From CAIYRG01 sp964494505 (GTDB lineage: Bacteria > Pseudomonadota > Alphaproteobacteria > Micropepsales > Micropepsaceae), in assembly GCA_964494505.1 (NCBI GenBank), contig CAZBRO010000001.1:1-64000 (forward strand): a stretch of DNA of 64,000 bases. Direction: 5' to 3'. Each line of letters opens with the position of its first letter. Position 1 is the stretch's first letter. Shown here one piece after another: positions 33,553 through 42,387 of this stretch. The position numbers and the translations under genes were made by a program. Under the pieces are notes generated by a model. The model saw only the letters and a list, made by a program, of their open reading frames with translations. It was not told the DNA's origin and made no database searches.

Positions 33553-34143
33553 TCATCTCAGCGTGCCGGATTGCGTCGAGGCGAGGTATTTCTTCAACGG
33601 ATCCCAGTATCGTGGCGGCCAACCCTCGTAGAGGTGGTCATAGTGCCCCTCGGGGAAGCCCGTGTGGTCCAGCATGAGGATTGTTCCCGAACCCTTCGGC
33701 GCGAACTCCATCTTGACCACCGAGTAAACGCCGGACGGGAAGTCTTCGACAGCGCGCCAGGCCTGGACAATCCGCTTTCCAGGGATGAGCTCGATGTTGC
33801 AACCGACGATCAGGCCGCCGAACATCGAGATCGCGCCGCCCACGTGCGGGTCGATCTGGGCCGGCATGCCGGTGAAGCGGGAAAAGGCTGTGGAACTCAG
33901 AAGTGCGGCGTAGATGCGCGCTTGTGAGGCTGCGAAGAAGACCTCCTGATGCAGCGCCGTGCGTTGTCGCGTCTCGGGGATGCCGCGCTGGACGCCCATC
34001 GCCGTGGTCGGCGCAGCGCTGGCGCTAGTCGCTGCTGCGGCGACTAGACCGGTCGCTCCGCCCATTAGCGCTCGACGAGTTGCAAGTCGCGACAGAGGTG
34101 GCGTGGACTCAGGCACAGGCGCTCTCCCCTCGTGGGCCAGCAC
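33553..34143 (-). CDS. Exported SRPBCC (START/AHSA1-like) protein
   Basis: This 196-residue protein has a Tat-like signal (R-R-A-L-M-G-G-A-T-G then an Ala-rich stretch) and an SRPBCC domain (V-F-F-A-A-S-Q-A-R-I-Y-A-A-L-L, N-I-E-L-I-P-G-K-R-I-V-Q-A-W-R, M-L-D-H-T-G-F-P). The fold binds hydrophobic ligands. A cytoplasmic paralogue lies at 35973. A GTG at 34143 gives the full signal, but no strong ribosome binding site is seen. An operator-like palindrome lies 53 bases upstream and matches one by the TetR gene. Confidence 0.75.
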   Translation of the reverse strand: MLAHEGRAPVPESTPPLSRLATRRALMGGATGLVAAAATSASAAPTTAMGVQRGIPETRQRTALHQEVFFAASQARIYAALLSSTAFSRFTGMPAQIDPHVGGAISMFGGLIVGCNIELIPGKRIVQAWRAVEDFPSGVYSVVKMEFAPKGSGTILMLDHTGFPEGHYDHLYEGWPPRYWDPLKKYLASTQSGTLR

Positions 34144-34195
34144 GTGGTCTTGACTTCAAGCGTCACTGTCGGCGGTTCTGAAGGAAACAGGCGGA

Positions 34196-34221
34196 GAAAA
34201 GATGTTCAACAACATCTTTTC
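34196..34221. promoter_or_regulatory. 26-bp operator-like palindrome, copy 1 (AAAAGAT-N10-ATCTTTT)
   Basis: GAAAAGATGTT and AACATCTTTTC are perfect 11-base complements around CAAC. The outer pattern AAAAGAT-N10-ATCTTTT occurs again with identical spacing at 35828-35853. The site is 53-78 bases upstream of the exported SRPBCC gene, a position expected for repressor binding. The rest of 34222-34525 shows no gene. Confidence 0.7.
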
Positions 34222-34525
34222 AGCGGCGGCGCCGCCCCCTCCCGATGCCGCTTAATTATTCCGCGCCGCGCCTTGGGTGATGGTGTGGAAGGCGTCTGGC
34301 CGGGCTCCGCCATCTCGAAGCGGCTTGAGGCGGCCTCAGATTACATTAGAATCGCGAGCCGAGCATTCTCTAAAGCCCGGGTCGCGCGCAACCTGAGCCG
34401 CCTGGGTCGTCTCAGCGAGTCCATCTAACCCGGTCGTCCGCCAACCACCCAAAGCCTTGGGCCTCGCCGCGCACTGGCGGGCCCAGGTGCGCTATGTCGC
34501 TATAATAGGTCAGGGGGAGTGCTGC

Positions 34526-34909
34526 TCATGAGCGCGACCTGATCTCGCCGCTCTCCGTATCGAGTTCTACTAGGAGGCGCCGCACCTGCCAGCGCATGGC
34601 CAGACGTCCCAGTTGAACGCCGAAGACCAGAAAGACCGCCGCGCCCGAAAGGAGAGACAGCCAAAGGTTCGCGGGCGGCGTCTTGTTGATTATATGCCCG
34701 GCGATGTTGCCGAACCACGTCACCGGCATGCCGCCGAAGAGTACGGCTTGGCTCGCAACAACACCTACCCCTTCAACGTAGTTAGCGCTCCTCCGGCGAG
34801 GCTGCTCGCGCGCCCACCATTGTCGTCGCCCTACCTCGCGAAGTGTCAGCACGCCGCCAGCCAGGCAGATGAAAACGCCCGCGAAGATTGTCAGGTCAGG
34901 CCAGTTCAT
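34526..34909 (-). CDS. Small integral membrane protein, hypothetical
   Basis: The 127-residue protein has three hydrophobic segments (L-T-I-F-A-G-V-F-I-C-L-A-G-G-V; V-V-A-S-Q-A-V-L-F-G-G-M; L-W-L-S-L-L-S-G-A-A-V-F-L-V-F-G-V) and a charged C-terminal tail. GGAG lies 9 bases before the ATG. No named family is recognised. It sits between the TetR gene and the exported SRPBCC gene on the same strand, so it may belong to the same cargo block. Confidence 0.6.
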   Translation of the reverse strand: MNWPDLTIFAGVFICLAGGVLTLREVGRRQWWAREQPRRRSANYVEGVGVVASQAVLFGGMPVTWFGNIAGHIINKTPPANLWLSLLSGAAVFLVFGVQLGRLAMRWQVRRLLVELDTESGEIRSRS

Positions 34910-35067
34910 GCCGCATCTCCATCCTCGGTCGTCGCTCCCCGCCGACGCGCCGCGCCGTCAAGCGCGGGCGTCACGGGTACCGTCGTAAGTAATGCCGGCC
35001 ACAAATTTCACCTTTTGGAGGTTACAATCGTGTAAAGCATTGTTCGCATCTTTCGTGGTGCGCTTAT

Positions 35068-35754
35068 TCATATCGCGCATTTAGGTTTAAACTTCGCCCC
35101 CCGGCTAGCTTCAACGATATCCTTTGAACCGCGACGCCTCGATTGTGCAGGCCTGGAATTCGCTTTGTCATCCCAGCCACCAAGCTCAAGCGCGACCTCC
35201 ATCGCAGCATTGCGCAACTCGTTGGCTAAGGCGCGCCCCTCGCTGGCGCGGGCGACGACCATGCCACCTACGCACAACGCAGCGATCGCTAGCGCCGACG
35301 TCCGGGGGGCGCGGCCGTTGGCAGCGGAGCTGCGTTGAAGCAACACGACCATCGCTTCGAAGACCGCTTGAAAAGCTCGCTTGGCGTTCTCGTTGCTGCG
35401 CGCAACGTCGCTAGGTAGCGCGACCATTGGACAACAATTTTCGACTTCGTTCAGATGTTGCTGGGACAAGTATGCGCGGACGATCTGCGCTCCGGCATCG
35501 GCGGCCGTAAGGTCGATGTGCACGCCTTCCCAGCTGTTGTTCCATTTCGGGTCGGTGAAGAAGCACTGCATCACCTCCGCGTATAAATCACTCTTGCTCG
35601 CGAAGTGTCTGTAAAAGCCTCCGTGGGTGAGGCCGGCGTCGATCATGATTTGTTGGATCGAGACACCATCAAATCCAAACCGGTTGAATAGCTTGCGAGC
35701 GCTAACAACGATTCTGGCTCTGGTCTTCAGGCGATGGTTAGGCGAGTAGGGCAA
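35068..35754 (-). CDS. TetR/AcrR-family repressor
   Basis: The 228-residue protein has an N-terminal TetR HTH (A-R-K-L-F-N-R-F-G-F-D-G-V-S-I then A-G-L-T-H-G-G-F-Y-R-H-F-A-S-K) and a helical ligand-binding domain with Cys pair E-N-C-C-P. A TTG at 35754 with GGAGGA upstream is the start. The gene is divergent from the SRPBCC gene at 35973, and the operator-like palindrome at 35828 lies between them. It probably represses itself and the two SRPBCC genes. Confidence 0.85.
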   Translation of the reverse strand: MPYSPNHRLKTRARIVVSARKLFNRFGFDGVSIQQIMIDAGLTHGGFYRHFASKSDLYAEVMQCFFTDPKWNNSWEGVHIDLTAADAGAQIVRAYLSQQHLNEVENCCPMVALPSDVARSNENAKRAFQAVFEAMVVLLQRSSAANGRAPRTSALAIAALCVGGMVVARASEGRALANELRNAAMEVALELGGWDDKANSRPAQSRRRGSKDIVEASRGAKFKPKCAI

Positions 35755-35827
35755 TACTTCCTCCGTCCGAGATGGCGGCGACGTTAGGGCCTGAGTCCGA
35801 GCGTCAACCGTGACGCTATAGCAACAT

Positions 35828-35853
35828 CAAAAGATTATGTTGATCATCTTTTG
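35828..35853. promoter_or_regulatory. 26-bp operator-like palindrome, copy 2 (AAAAGAT-N10-ATCTTTT)
   Basis: CAAAAGAT (35828-35835) and ATCTTTTG (35846-35853) are perfect complements with a 10-base centre. The spacing and outer half-sites equal those of the site at 34196. It lies 73 bases from the TetR start and 120 from the SRPBCC start, so it could control both divergent genes. Confidence 0.7.
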
Positions 35854-35972
35854 TCGCGCCGCTCAAGTGGCGACCCGTCGGTTGACGCCGCCGAGTCGGG
35901 AGTGGGGCGCGGTGGTGCCCGGTCTCGCGCCTGTGAACGGACTTGTGAGAGTAACAAACCAAGAGGTTCTCA

Positions 35973-36377
35973 ATGGACAACGCAATTCAGCAAGAAGTCA
36001 TATTCAAAACCAGTCCGAAGCGCGTGTATGACGCGCTCCTGGACTCCAAGCAGTTCAGCGAATTCAGCGGCGGCGCGCCAGCGGAGATCAGCCGCGATCC
36101 TGGCGGTGCCTTTTCGTGTTTTGGTGGGGTCATCACGGGACGAAATATTGAGCTCGTCCCCAACCAGCGAATTGTCCAGGCATGGCGCGTCAAGATGTGG
36201 CCAGAGGGGCTTTATTCGATTGTGAAATTCGAGCTGCGGCAGCAAGGTTCGGAAACGCATCTGGTCATGGACCATGTGGGCTTTCCGAAGGAGATGCGGG
36301 CGCATCTGAACGGCGAGGAAGCCAACGGCGGGTGGCCCAGACAATATTGGGAGCCATTGAAGAAGTACCTGGCGTAG
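35973..36377 (+). CDS. SRPBCC (START/AHSA1-like) protein, cytoplasmic
   Basis: The 134-residue protein is all SRPBCC domain: V-I-F-K-T-S-P-K-R-V-Y-D-A-L-L, N-I-E-L-V-P-N-Q-R-I-V-Q-A-W-R, L-V-M-D-H-V-G-F-P and W-E-P-L-K-K-Y-L. It aligns along its length with the exported protein at 33553 but lacks the signal peptide. AAGAGG lies upstream of the ATG. Ligand unknown. Regulated in all likelihood by the divergent TetR gene. Confidence 0.8.
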   Translation: MDNAIQQEVIFKTSPKRVYDALLDSKQFSEFSGGAPAEISRDPGGAFSCFGGVITGRNIELVPNQRIVQAWRVKMWPEGLYSIVKFELRQQGSETHLVMDHVGFPKEMRAHLNGEEANGGWPRQYWEPLKKYLA

Positions 36378-36696
36378 CGACGTCAGCGGGGACTCTTGGC
36401 CATTCCGGAGTAGTAGGTAAGCGACTTAAATCGCCAATCCGACGAATGTGGCCAATTTCTCGCCAAGACGACGGGATGCACGAATAGTTTGGCTAGTGAA
36501 CTCTCAGCATTGGAGCCGTGCGACGTCCACGTAGGCGTTGCGCGGCCCAATCCCCCGCACGATGAGCAGGTAGGCTGCGCTTCCGAAAAAGGGAGGCCCA
36601 TGACGAGCCGTTCAGTGCATCGGCACTGCAAACATCGATATCAATCACGGGCCGAGTGGTTTGCGGAACAAGACATCAAGACACGAAAAAAAGACA
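36378..36696. other. 319-bp intergenic region, no feature seen
   Basis: No open frame with a plausible ribosome binding site and no clear repeat or terminator is seen here. The region presumably holds the promoter of the LysR-type gene that follows. Confidence 0.4.
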
Positions 36697-37620
36697 ATGC
36701 CCGTCGGTAGCGAGGTTAACCTCCATCACCTCCGTTACTTCCTTGCTGCCGCCGAGCATCAGAACTACACGCACGCTGCGGGAGCAGCTGGGGTCCACGC
36801 GTCCACGCTCAGTCGCCGGGTACGCCAGCTAGAAGACGACCTTGGAGTGTCTCTCTTCGAACGGCACCGCAAAGGGATTCGATTAACGGTAGCTGGACGA
36901 CAATTCCTTAGTCGCACCCAGCGGTTTATGTTTGATTTCGAACGGGCCGTTACTCGCGCCGCCCAAGCTGGTCGAGCAGAACTAGGTGAATTATGCCTTG
37001 GTGTTGCGCCATCTATTCTCTCGGGCCCGTTCCAGAAATTTATCAATCGTTATCGGCAGGAAGTGCCGGACGTCGAACTTCATTGCGTTGAAAGTGATGA
37101 CGCCGGCTTGGTCCTCGCGCTTCACGAGCGCGGCGTCGACGTTGCCGTTGGCTACGCGGATCTTCTTCACAGCCCTGGAGTCAGGTCGATGGCCCTTTGG
37201 CCCGAGTGTCTCCATGTAGCGTTGCCGATGAATCATCCTCTTGCCAGCCGACAGTTTATTATGTGGAGCCATTTTCAACATGAGACTGTGATCATCCGCG
37301 GCTGGACCAGCCCTCCGCAGGCCTACAAAGAGCTCGCCCGCCGGATGCCAGATGACATGCAAATCGTGCCGCACCTCGTCTCTCGCGACACGCTTCTGGG
37401 CCTCGTCGCCGCGGGGTATGGGCTCTCGGTGGTTCCGGGAAGCACTGCGTGCGTCGTTTATCCTGGCGTTGGATTTCGCCCTATCAAGGAGCCGGACGCG
37501 AAAGTGACAGTAGTTGCTGCCTGGCTCGAAGAGAATGACAAGCCAGTAAAGGCGAAGTTCATTGCTGAACTGCGAAAATTCGCCCGGAACCGCGAGAGCA
37601 AGGCCGGAGACCTGATGTGA
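36697..37620 (+). CDS. LysR-family transcriptional regulator (cargo)
   Basis: The 307-residue protein has an N-terminal LysR HTH (L-H-H-L-R-Y-F-L-A-A-A-E-H-Q-N-Y then S-T-L-S-R-R-V-R-Q-L-E-D-D-L-G-V-S-L-F-E) and a substrate-binding-like C-terminal domain. The ATG at 36697 gives the usual length; a TTG at 36661 is in frame. It is convergent with the trb operon, so it may regulate the cargo rather than transfer. The effector is unknown. Confidence 0.85.
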   Translation: MPVGSEVNLHHLRYFLAAAEHQNYTHAAGAAGVHASTLSRRVRQLEDDLGVSLFERHRKGIRLTVAGRQFLSRTQRFMFDFERAVTRAAQAGRAELGELCLGVAPSILSGPFQKFINRYRQEVPDVELHCVESDDAGLVLALHERGVDVAVGYADLLHSPGVRSMALWPECLHVALPMNHPLASRQFIMWSHFQHETVIIRGWTSPPQAYKELARRMPDDMQIVPHLVSRDTLLGLVAAGYGLSVVPGSTACVVYPGVGFRPIKEPDAKVTVVAAWLEENDKPVKAKFIAELRKFARNRESKAGDLM

Positions 37621-37698
37621 GGACATTAATCGACAGTTGCGCGGACGGAGTCCACAGTCTCGCGAAAGCGCATCTGAAGCGGAGATCAAGGATATTCG

Positions 37699-37926
37699 TC
37701 ATACTGTCCCGAGCGTTTTCCGGACCCTCGCGAATGCACGGTCGGTCGCCATGAAACGATCTAGCATCGGGCCGATCAACTTTGCGGGCTCAACCGGGCT
37801 TTGGCCAGTCTCGCGAGAGAGCACTTGACTGTAGGCGACAAGGTCGCGGTGAATGGTCGCGGACAGCTCCACGCTCAGCCTGACGGGCTTGTCGTCCGCG
37901 ATAGCACTGAGTTTGAGTTTAGCCAT
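37699..37926 (-). CDS. DUF2274 protein of the trb cluster
   Basis: This 75-residue protein (M-A-K-L-K-L-S-A-I-A-D-D-K-P-V then L-S-V-E-L-S-A-T-I-H-R-D-L and K-L-I-G-P-M-L-D-R-F-M) belongs to DUF2274, which is found next to trbI in alphaproteobacterial conjugation clusters. It has the look of a small RHH-type DNA-binding protein. It starts 9 bases after trbI and is the last gene of the operon. Confidence 0.8.
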   Translation of the reverse strand: MAKLKLSAIADDKPVRLSVELSATIHRDLVAYSQVLSRETGQSPVEPAKLIGPMLDRFMATDRAFARVRKTLGTV

Positions 37927-37935
37927 AACTGATTC

Positions 37936-39114
37936 TCACGAGCGGTAGGGTTCGAGCACGAGATCGTGGGTCACCATCACCCGGACGGGAAATCCTGGCC
38001 GGATGGTGATCGTCGGTTGGATGCTCAATGAGCGCCCGACGACCTGCTGTCCGATTTGGCTGAAGCTCTGTGAACCGCCTTGGCGAATGGCTTGCACGAG
38101 TGAGTTCTCGTTGTTGCTCGTGCCGACTTCGGATCCGACGCTCAACAACGTCGAAAGGATCGCGGATTTGAACAGCATGCCCCAATGATTGTCCACCTCG
38201 TCCTCCAGACCGGCATAGCCTTCGGTGTCTGCGCCGGGTTGACGCTCCAGCACGATCGATTTGCCGTTCGGCATGACAAGCCGGCTCCAAACCAGCAGCG
38301 CCCGCGATTGTCCGAAGGCGATCTGCGCATCATATTGGCCGACCAGGCGCGCCCCTTGTGGGATCAACAAAAACTTCCCCGTGGGGCTGTCATAGACGTC
38401 TTCAGTCACCTGCGCGGTGATCTGTCCTGGAAGATCGGAACGCAGTCCCGTGATCAACGATGCCGGGATAACGCCGCCCGCCTGCAGCACGAATTGGCTC
38501 GCGGGAGACTGGATTCGATCGGTACTCGTCGTGCGGCGATCGATGCTGCCATTCAGGAAGGCGAGCTTGTGATCCTGCGACGCCAGATCGGTCGATCCGT
38601 TCGCGGTTGCCGGCGGAAGTGAACCCGCCGTCAGCGATGGCGGTGGAGCGGGAGTTGTCGCAGCGACATTGGTGGTGGCGAACAGATGGCTAGTGCGCGC
38701 CGCTTCCTGTTCCTGCGCGATGTGTTGCTCTTCGGGGCTGGGCCCGGCTCCTGATGGCATGCCTGGCGCGGGCGCACCAGCGTTGAGGATCGGCTTGCCA
38801 AGATCCCCAGGGAGCGGTGGACCAAGCTGGGGCGCTGGCTTGGGAAGTCCCGCATAATCGCGCGGCAGGTTGGCGAGGCCGTCCGGAGTGTTGCGATTGT
38901 TGGTGTTGTAAAGTTCGGAACCTGTCTGCTGGTGCTGCGGCTTGAGCGCGAACAGAAGGGCGCCGCCGACGCCGATTGCAGCGGCGGCGCCGAGGCCGAG
39001 AAGCACCTTGCGGGATAGCCGTGTGACAGGCGCGCGGTTCGCGCGCAGCCGCATCTCCTCCGGCGGCCGACTCTCGGGGCTCGGCCCGGTGTCTGCCTGA
39101 GATGAATCCGTCAC
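37936..39114 (-). CDS. trbI: Conjugal transfer protein TrbI (VirB10-like)
   Basis: The 392-residue protein has a cytoplasmic tail, one transmembrane helix (about residues 35-58), a Pro-rich periplasmic linker and a VirB10-type beta-barrel domain. Recognisable parts are I-P-A-S-L-I-T-G-L-R-S-D-L-P-G, L-L-I-P-Q-G-A-R-L-V-G-Q-Y-D and G-F-P-V-R-V-M-V-T-H. It spans the envelope in the Type IV secretion core complex with TrbG. The start overlaps the trbG stop by 4 bases. Confidence 0.93.
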   Translation of the reverse strand: MTDSSQADTGPSPESRPPEEMRLRANRAPVTRLSRKVLLGLGAAAAIGVGGALLFALKPQHQQTGSELYNTNNRNTPDGLANLPRDYAGLPKPAPQLGPPLPGDLGKPILNAGAPAPGMPSGAGPSPEEQHIAQEQEAARTSHLFATTNVAATTPAPPPSLTAGSLPPATANGSTDLASQDHKLAFLNGSIDRRTTSTDRIQSPASQFVLQAGGVIPASLITGLRSDLPGQITAQVTEDVYDSPTGKFLLIPQGARLVGQYDAQIAFGQSRALLVWSRLVMPNGKSIVLERQPGADTEGYAGLEDEVDNHWGMLFKSAILSTLLSVGSEVGTSNNENSLVQAIRQGGSQSFSQIGQQVVGRSLSIQPTITIRPGFPVRVMVTHDLVLEPYRS

Positions 39115-40100
39115 GGGCGGGGCCTCCCATCGGTGCGGAAGATGCGTACAACCTGCTGGTGCTTGCCGCCGAGCTTGAGTTCGGCGGCGGCAAAGAGCCG
39201 GTCCACGATCATGTGGTTGCCTTTGACGCGGTAGTTGACGAGTTGGCCGTCGCCTTCGGCGCCGATCACCCAGAGTGGCGGCAGTTCGCCTTGGCTGATG
39301 CCGTTCGGGAATTCGATAAACACTTGGCGCCCGTCGTCGAAAGCGCGCAGCGGTCGCCAGGCCGGATTGTCGCCCTCGATGCGATAGCGGAAATTAAGCG
39401 CGTTGATGTCGATGCCGGTGGCCACGGGCGTCGCCGCCTCAGCGGCTGCATTCTGTTGGCGAAGAGCGATGAGTTGGTCTTGCGCGTAAGCCCAGGAGAC
39501 CGACGCCATATAGGTCTTTTCGTCTGCGTGCAGCTCGAGGTGATAGGTTCGGCGGTCCGTGTTGATGACGAGATTGGTCACGAGATCAGACCGCGTTGGC
39601 TTGACGAGGATGTGGATGCGTTTCACCGCGCCAGCACCGCTCTCGGTGTCACCAACGATCCAGCGCACCGTGTCGCCTGCGGCGACGGGCCCGGAGCCAA
39701 CGAGCTGCTCGCCCGGTTCGAGTGCGATGTCGGTGATCTCACCTGGCGCGGCATAGACCTGGTAGAGCGCACCATCGGAGAAGGGATAGACCTGGATGGC
39801 ATTGAGGTAGCCCGCCCGCGTCGGCTGGATCCGTGCCGCCCCATTCGCCTGATCAACGCGCGCGTGCGGATCGGCGACCTCGGGCGGCTCGGTCCGTCCG
39901 GTTGGTAGCGGTTTGAGCTGACCCGGCAGCGGCAACGGCTTTGGCACCTCAACGATCTGAACGGGCTTGGGTGGATCGGGCTGAAGGAGGGCCGGCTTCG
40001 GCGTGTTGTCGTAGCTGATCTCGGGTGGCTTCCATGCGGTGGCGCATGCGCCGAGCGAGACGGATGTCAGCAGTAGAGTTGCAAGCGTGGCGATCCGCAT
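39111..40100 (-). CDS. trbG: Conjugal transfer protein TrbG (VirB9-like)
   Basis: This 329-residue protein has a lipoprotein-type signal (L-G-A-C near residue 19), a proline-rich segment and a VirB9/TrbG domain with Y-P-F-S-D-G-A-L-Y-Q-V-Y and N-T-D-R-R-T-Y-H-L-E-L. It forms the outer-membrane part of the core complex with TrbI. It overlaps trbI by 4 bases and shares one base with the end of trbF. Confidence 0.93.
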   Translation of the reverse strand: MRIATLATLLLTSVSLGACATAWKPPEISYDNTPKPALLQPDPPKPVQIVEVPKPLPLPGQLKPLPTGRTEPPEVADPHARVDQANGAARIQPTRAGYLNAIQVYPFSDGALYQVYAAPGEITDIALEPGEQLVGSGPVAAGDTVRWIVGDTESGAGAVKRIHILVKPTRSDLVTNLVINTDRRTYHLELHADEKTYMASVSWAYAQDQLIALRQQNAAAEAATPVATGIDINALNFRYRIEGDNPAWRPLRAFDDGRQVFIEFPNGISQGELPPLWVIGAEGDGQLVNYRVKGNHMIVDRLFAAAELKLGGKHQQVVRIFRTDGRPRP

Positions 40101-40780
40101 CAGCCTAGTTCCTTTGACCAGTTGAGGGCGTGGACGTAGACGCCGAGCGGATTCTTCTTGAGCCGATCGGCGTCGGTCGGCGTCCGCACGACGATGGTGA
40201 GGATGGCGCTCCAGCGTTCGGTGGCGGCGAGCGCGTCATCGACATAGCGGCGCTCCACCCACGCGACACGGAAGCTGTTGTCGGAGGCGCGGATGACACT
40301 CGCCACCTCGACCGATACTTGTGTCTTGCCGATCTTGGAAAACGGGTCGTTGGTGCGGGCGTAGTCGTTGAGCGACAGCGCGCCCTTGTCGGTGACGTAG
40401 TTGTAGGCCTCGAGCCAGTTCTGCCGCAGCACGACGGGATCGGCGGGAATGCTGCGCACCTCCTCGATGAATCGCGCGAGATGCCACGCGACCTGCGGGT
40501 CGGTCGCCTGATAGTCGGCAACCGCTGGCGCCACCGCCTGGGCCTGGCCGAGTTTGTCGACCTGCACCACCCAAGGCGTGATCGTTCCGCGCGCCGACTG
40601 CCAGACGAGACCGCCGGCGAGGCCGCCGCTCAGCGCGAGCGCGCCGAAGAAGGCGAGCCGCCAGTTCTTCGCCTGGACACGCGCCGACCCGATGCGGTCG
40701 TCCCAGACCTGGCCTGCCCTCTGGTAGGGCGTTTCTGGCTCGGGAGTCTTGCCGTAGCGGACGGTGGAACGTCGGAACAT
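40100..40780 (-). CDS. trbF: Conjugal transfer protein TrbF (VirB8-like)
   Basis: The 226-residue protein has a short cytoplasmic region with Y-Q-R-A-G-Q-V-W-D, one transmembrane helix (L-A-F-F-G-A-L-A-L-S-G-G-L-A-G-G-L-V-W) and a periplasmic VirB8-type domain (F-I-E-E-V-R-S-I-P-A-D-P-V-V; W-V-E-R-R-Y). It is an inner-membrane scaffold of the transfer channel. It starts 3 bases after trbL and abuts trbG. Confidence 0.92.
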   Translation of the reverse strand: MFRRSTVRYGKTPEPETPYQRAGQVWDDRIGSARVQAKNWRLAFFGALALSGGLAGGLVWQSARGTITPWVVQVDKLGQAQAVAPAVADYQATDPQVAWHLARFIEEVRSIPADPVVLRQNWLEAYNYVTDKGALSLNDYARTNDPFSKIGKTQVSVEVASVIRASDNSFRVAWVERRYVDDALAATERWSAILTIVVRTPTDADRLKKNPLGVYVHALNWSKELG

Positions 40781-40783
40781 GGG

Positions 40784-42064
40784 TTATTCCCCCTCGGAAA
40801 GGTCGACTTGGCTGCCGCCGCTCGGCCGGTCGCCGGAACGAATGGCGTGGTCGGCGGCGGTCACGCCGCGGTTGATGGTCTGGCTGCGTTTCATGCTCTG
40901 GGCCCAAGCCGGCTGGCCGTCTGAGCCGCCGCCGGACGACGCCGAGGCGCCGCCGCCCCTACTCCCGGCCTGCGGGGCAGCACCCCGCATCACGGCATGC
41001 TCGCCGGACGCGAAGCTCTCTTTCAGGCTCATGGCTGCGCGGCGGAGAGGACTCATCGCGGCCGATCCCGCCGCCTGGGCGACGCCCGCCGCACCACCGG
41101 CGCGATAGGCGGCGGTCGCACCGCCCGCTACCGAAGCGCCCGCGCGCGCTGTTCCAGCGATCGCGCCACCCGCGGCGGCGAGTCCGCCGGTGGTGGCCGC
41201 AACGCCCGCTGCGCCGATGCCCGCTACCGCGAGGCCCGTGCCGACGGCCGCGCCCGCGCCGAGCTGTGGACCGCCGGCGATCAGGCCATTGGCGATGCCC
41301 GGGCCGAAGATGGTGAGGCCGAGCAGAGACAGCGCCGCGAGGATGAGCGTCAGCGCGTCGGAGATTGTCGGCGGATTGTTGAAGCCGTTGGTGAACTGAT
41401 TGAAGATCGTGGAGCCGATGCCGATGATCACGGCGAGCACCAGGATCTTGATTCCGGACGACACCACGTTGCCGAGCACGCGCTCGGCCAGGAACGCGGT
41501 GCGACCGAAGAGTCCGAAGGGCACAAGGACGAATCCGGCGAGCGTGGTCAGCTTGAACTCGATCAGGCTGACGAAGAGCTGGATCGCCATCACGAAGAAG
41601 CTGATGACGACGATCAGCCAGGCGACGAGCAGGATGACGATCTGAACCAGGTTCGCGAAGACGCTGGTGAAGCCCATCATGCCGGAGATCGCGGTCAGGA
41701 TCGGCTTGCCGGCGTCGATGCCGACCTCCGCGATCTTGCCCGGCTGCAGAAGCTGCGCGGCGCTCATCGTGCCGCCGCCCGCTTCGATGCCGAGACCGGC
41801 GAAGGAGTTGTAGATGATCTGCGCGAGGTTGTTGTAGTTGCCGATGATGAAGGCGAAGACACCGATGTAGAGAGTCTTCTTGATCAGCCGCGCGAGCACG
41901 TCCTCGTCGGGCGCCATCGCCCAGAACAGACCCGCAAGCGTGATGTCGATAGCTATGAGGACGCCGGCCAGCCAGCGCACATCGCCTTGCACGAGACCGA
42001 AGCCGGAATCGATGTACTGGGTGAAGGTGCCCAGGAAATTGTCGATGACGCCGGTGCCGCCCAT
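40784..42064 (-). CDS. trbL: Conjugal transfer protein TrbL (VirB6-like)
   Basis: This 426-residue polytopic membrane protein has about six hydrophobic helices in its first 280 residues, including A-G-V-L-I-A-I-D-I-T-L-A-G-L-F-W-A. A long Ala/Gly-rich region follows, then a Ser/Gly-rich C-terminal tail. The N-terminus G-G-T-G-V-I-D-N-F-L is typical of TrbL. It forms part of the DNA-transfer channel in the inner membrane. Gene order trbK-L-F matches IncP-like systems. Confidence 0.92.
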   Translation of the reverse strand: MGGTGVIDNFLGTFTQYIDSGFGLVQGDVRWLAGVLIAIDITLAGLFWAMAPDEDVLARLIKKTLYIGVFAFIIGNYNNLAQIIYNSFAGLGIEAGGGTMSAAQLLQPGKIAEVGIDAGKPILTAISGMMGFTSVFANLVQIVILLVAWLIVVISFFVMAIQLFVSLIEFKLTTLAGFVLVPFGLFGRTAFLAERVLGNVVSSGIKILVLAVIIGIGSTIFNQFTNGFNNPPTISDALTLILAALSLLGLTIFGPGIANGLIAGGPQLGAGAAVGTGLAVAGIGAAGVAATTGGLAAAGGAIAGTARAGASVAGGATAAYRAGGAAGVAQAAGSAAMSPLRRAAMSLKESFASGEHAVMRGAAPQAGSRGGGASASSGGGSDGQPAWAQSMKRSQTINRGVTAADHAIRSGDRPSGGSQVDLSEGE

Positions 42065-42069
42065 TGCGC

Positions 42070-42387
42070 TTACCTTTCGGGCGATTTCGGCGAGGCGGCC
42101 GGTGGGCTCACGGCGCCAGGCGGCGACGGATAAGTGAAGAAGCGGCGACGGTTCTCGGCCCAGGCTGCTTCGCAGCCTGCATCATCCTTCGCTTGTGTTG
42201 CGAGCGCCTGACACCGCTGGAGTTCCTCGGTGAGTAGACCAGAGGCTGCCGCTGGGTTCACATGCAGGTCTTGGACGCGCGGCTTGTTTGTCCGAAAGTG
42301 CACCGCCGCGGCGACGATCGCGGCGGCAACCAGGGCGAAGCCAACGGCACGGCCGATCGAAGGCATGTTGAGAAGGCGGCCGCGCAT
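42070..42387 (-). CDS. trbK: TrbK-type putative entry-exclusion protein
   Basis: The 105-residue protein has one N-terminal transmembrane helix (A-V-G-F-A-L-V-A-A-A-I-V-A-A-A-V-H), a central C-Q-A-L with a second Cys 14 residues later, and a Pro/Ser-rich tail. It corresponds to the small trbK-like gene that sits between trbJ and trbL. TrbK of IncP plasmids blocks entry of a second plasmid. The ATG overlaps the trbJ stop by one base (TGATG), which implies translational coupling. Confidence 0.7.
   Translation of the reverse strand: MRGRLLNMPSIGRAVGFALVAAAIVAAAVHFRTNKPRVQDLHVNPAAASGLLTEELQRCQALATQAKDDAGCEAAWAENRRRFFTYPSPPGAVSPPAASPKSPER

Noticed and set aside
36489..36710. Small plus-strand frame before the LysR gene
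   Set aside because: No ribosome binding site or family-like sequence; overlaps the LysR start.
40997..42133. Plus-strand open frame opposite trbL
   Set aside because: Composition is Asp/Arg/Glu-rich as expected from the reverse of an Ala/Leu-rich membrane gene; trbL is clear on the minus strand.
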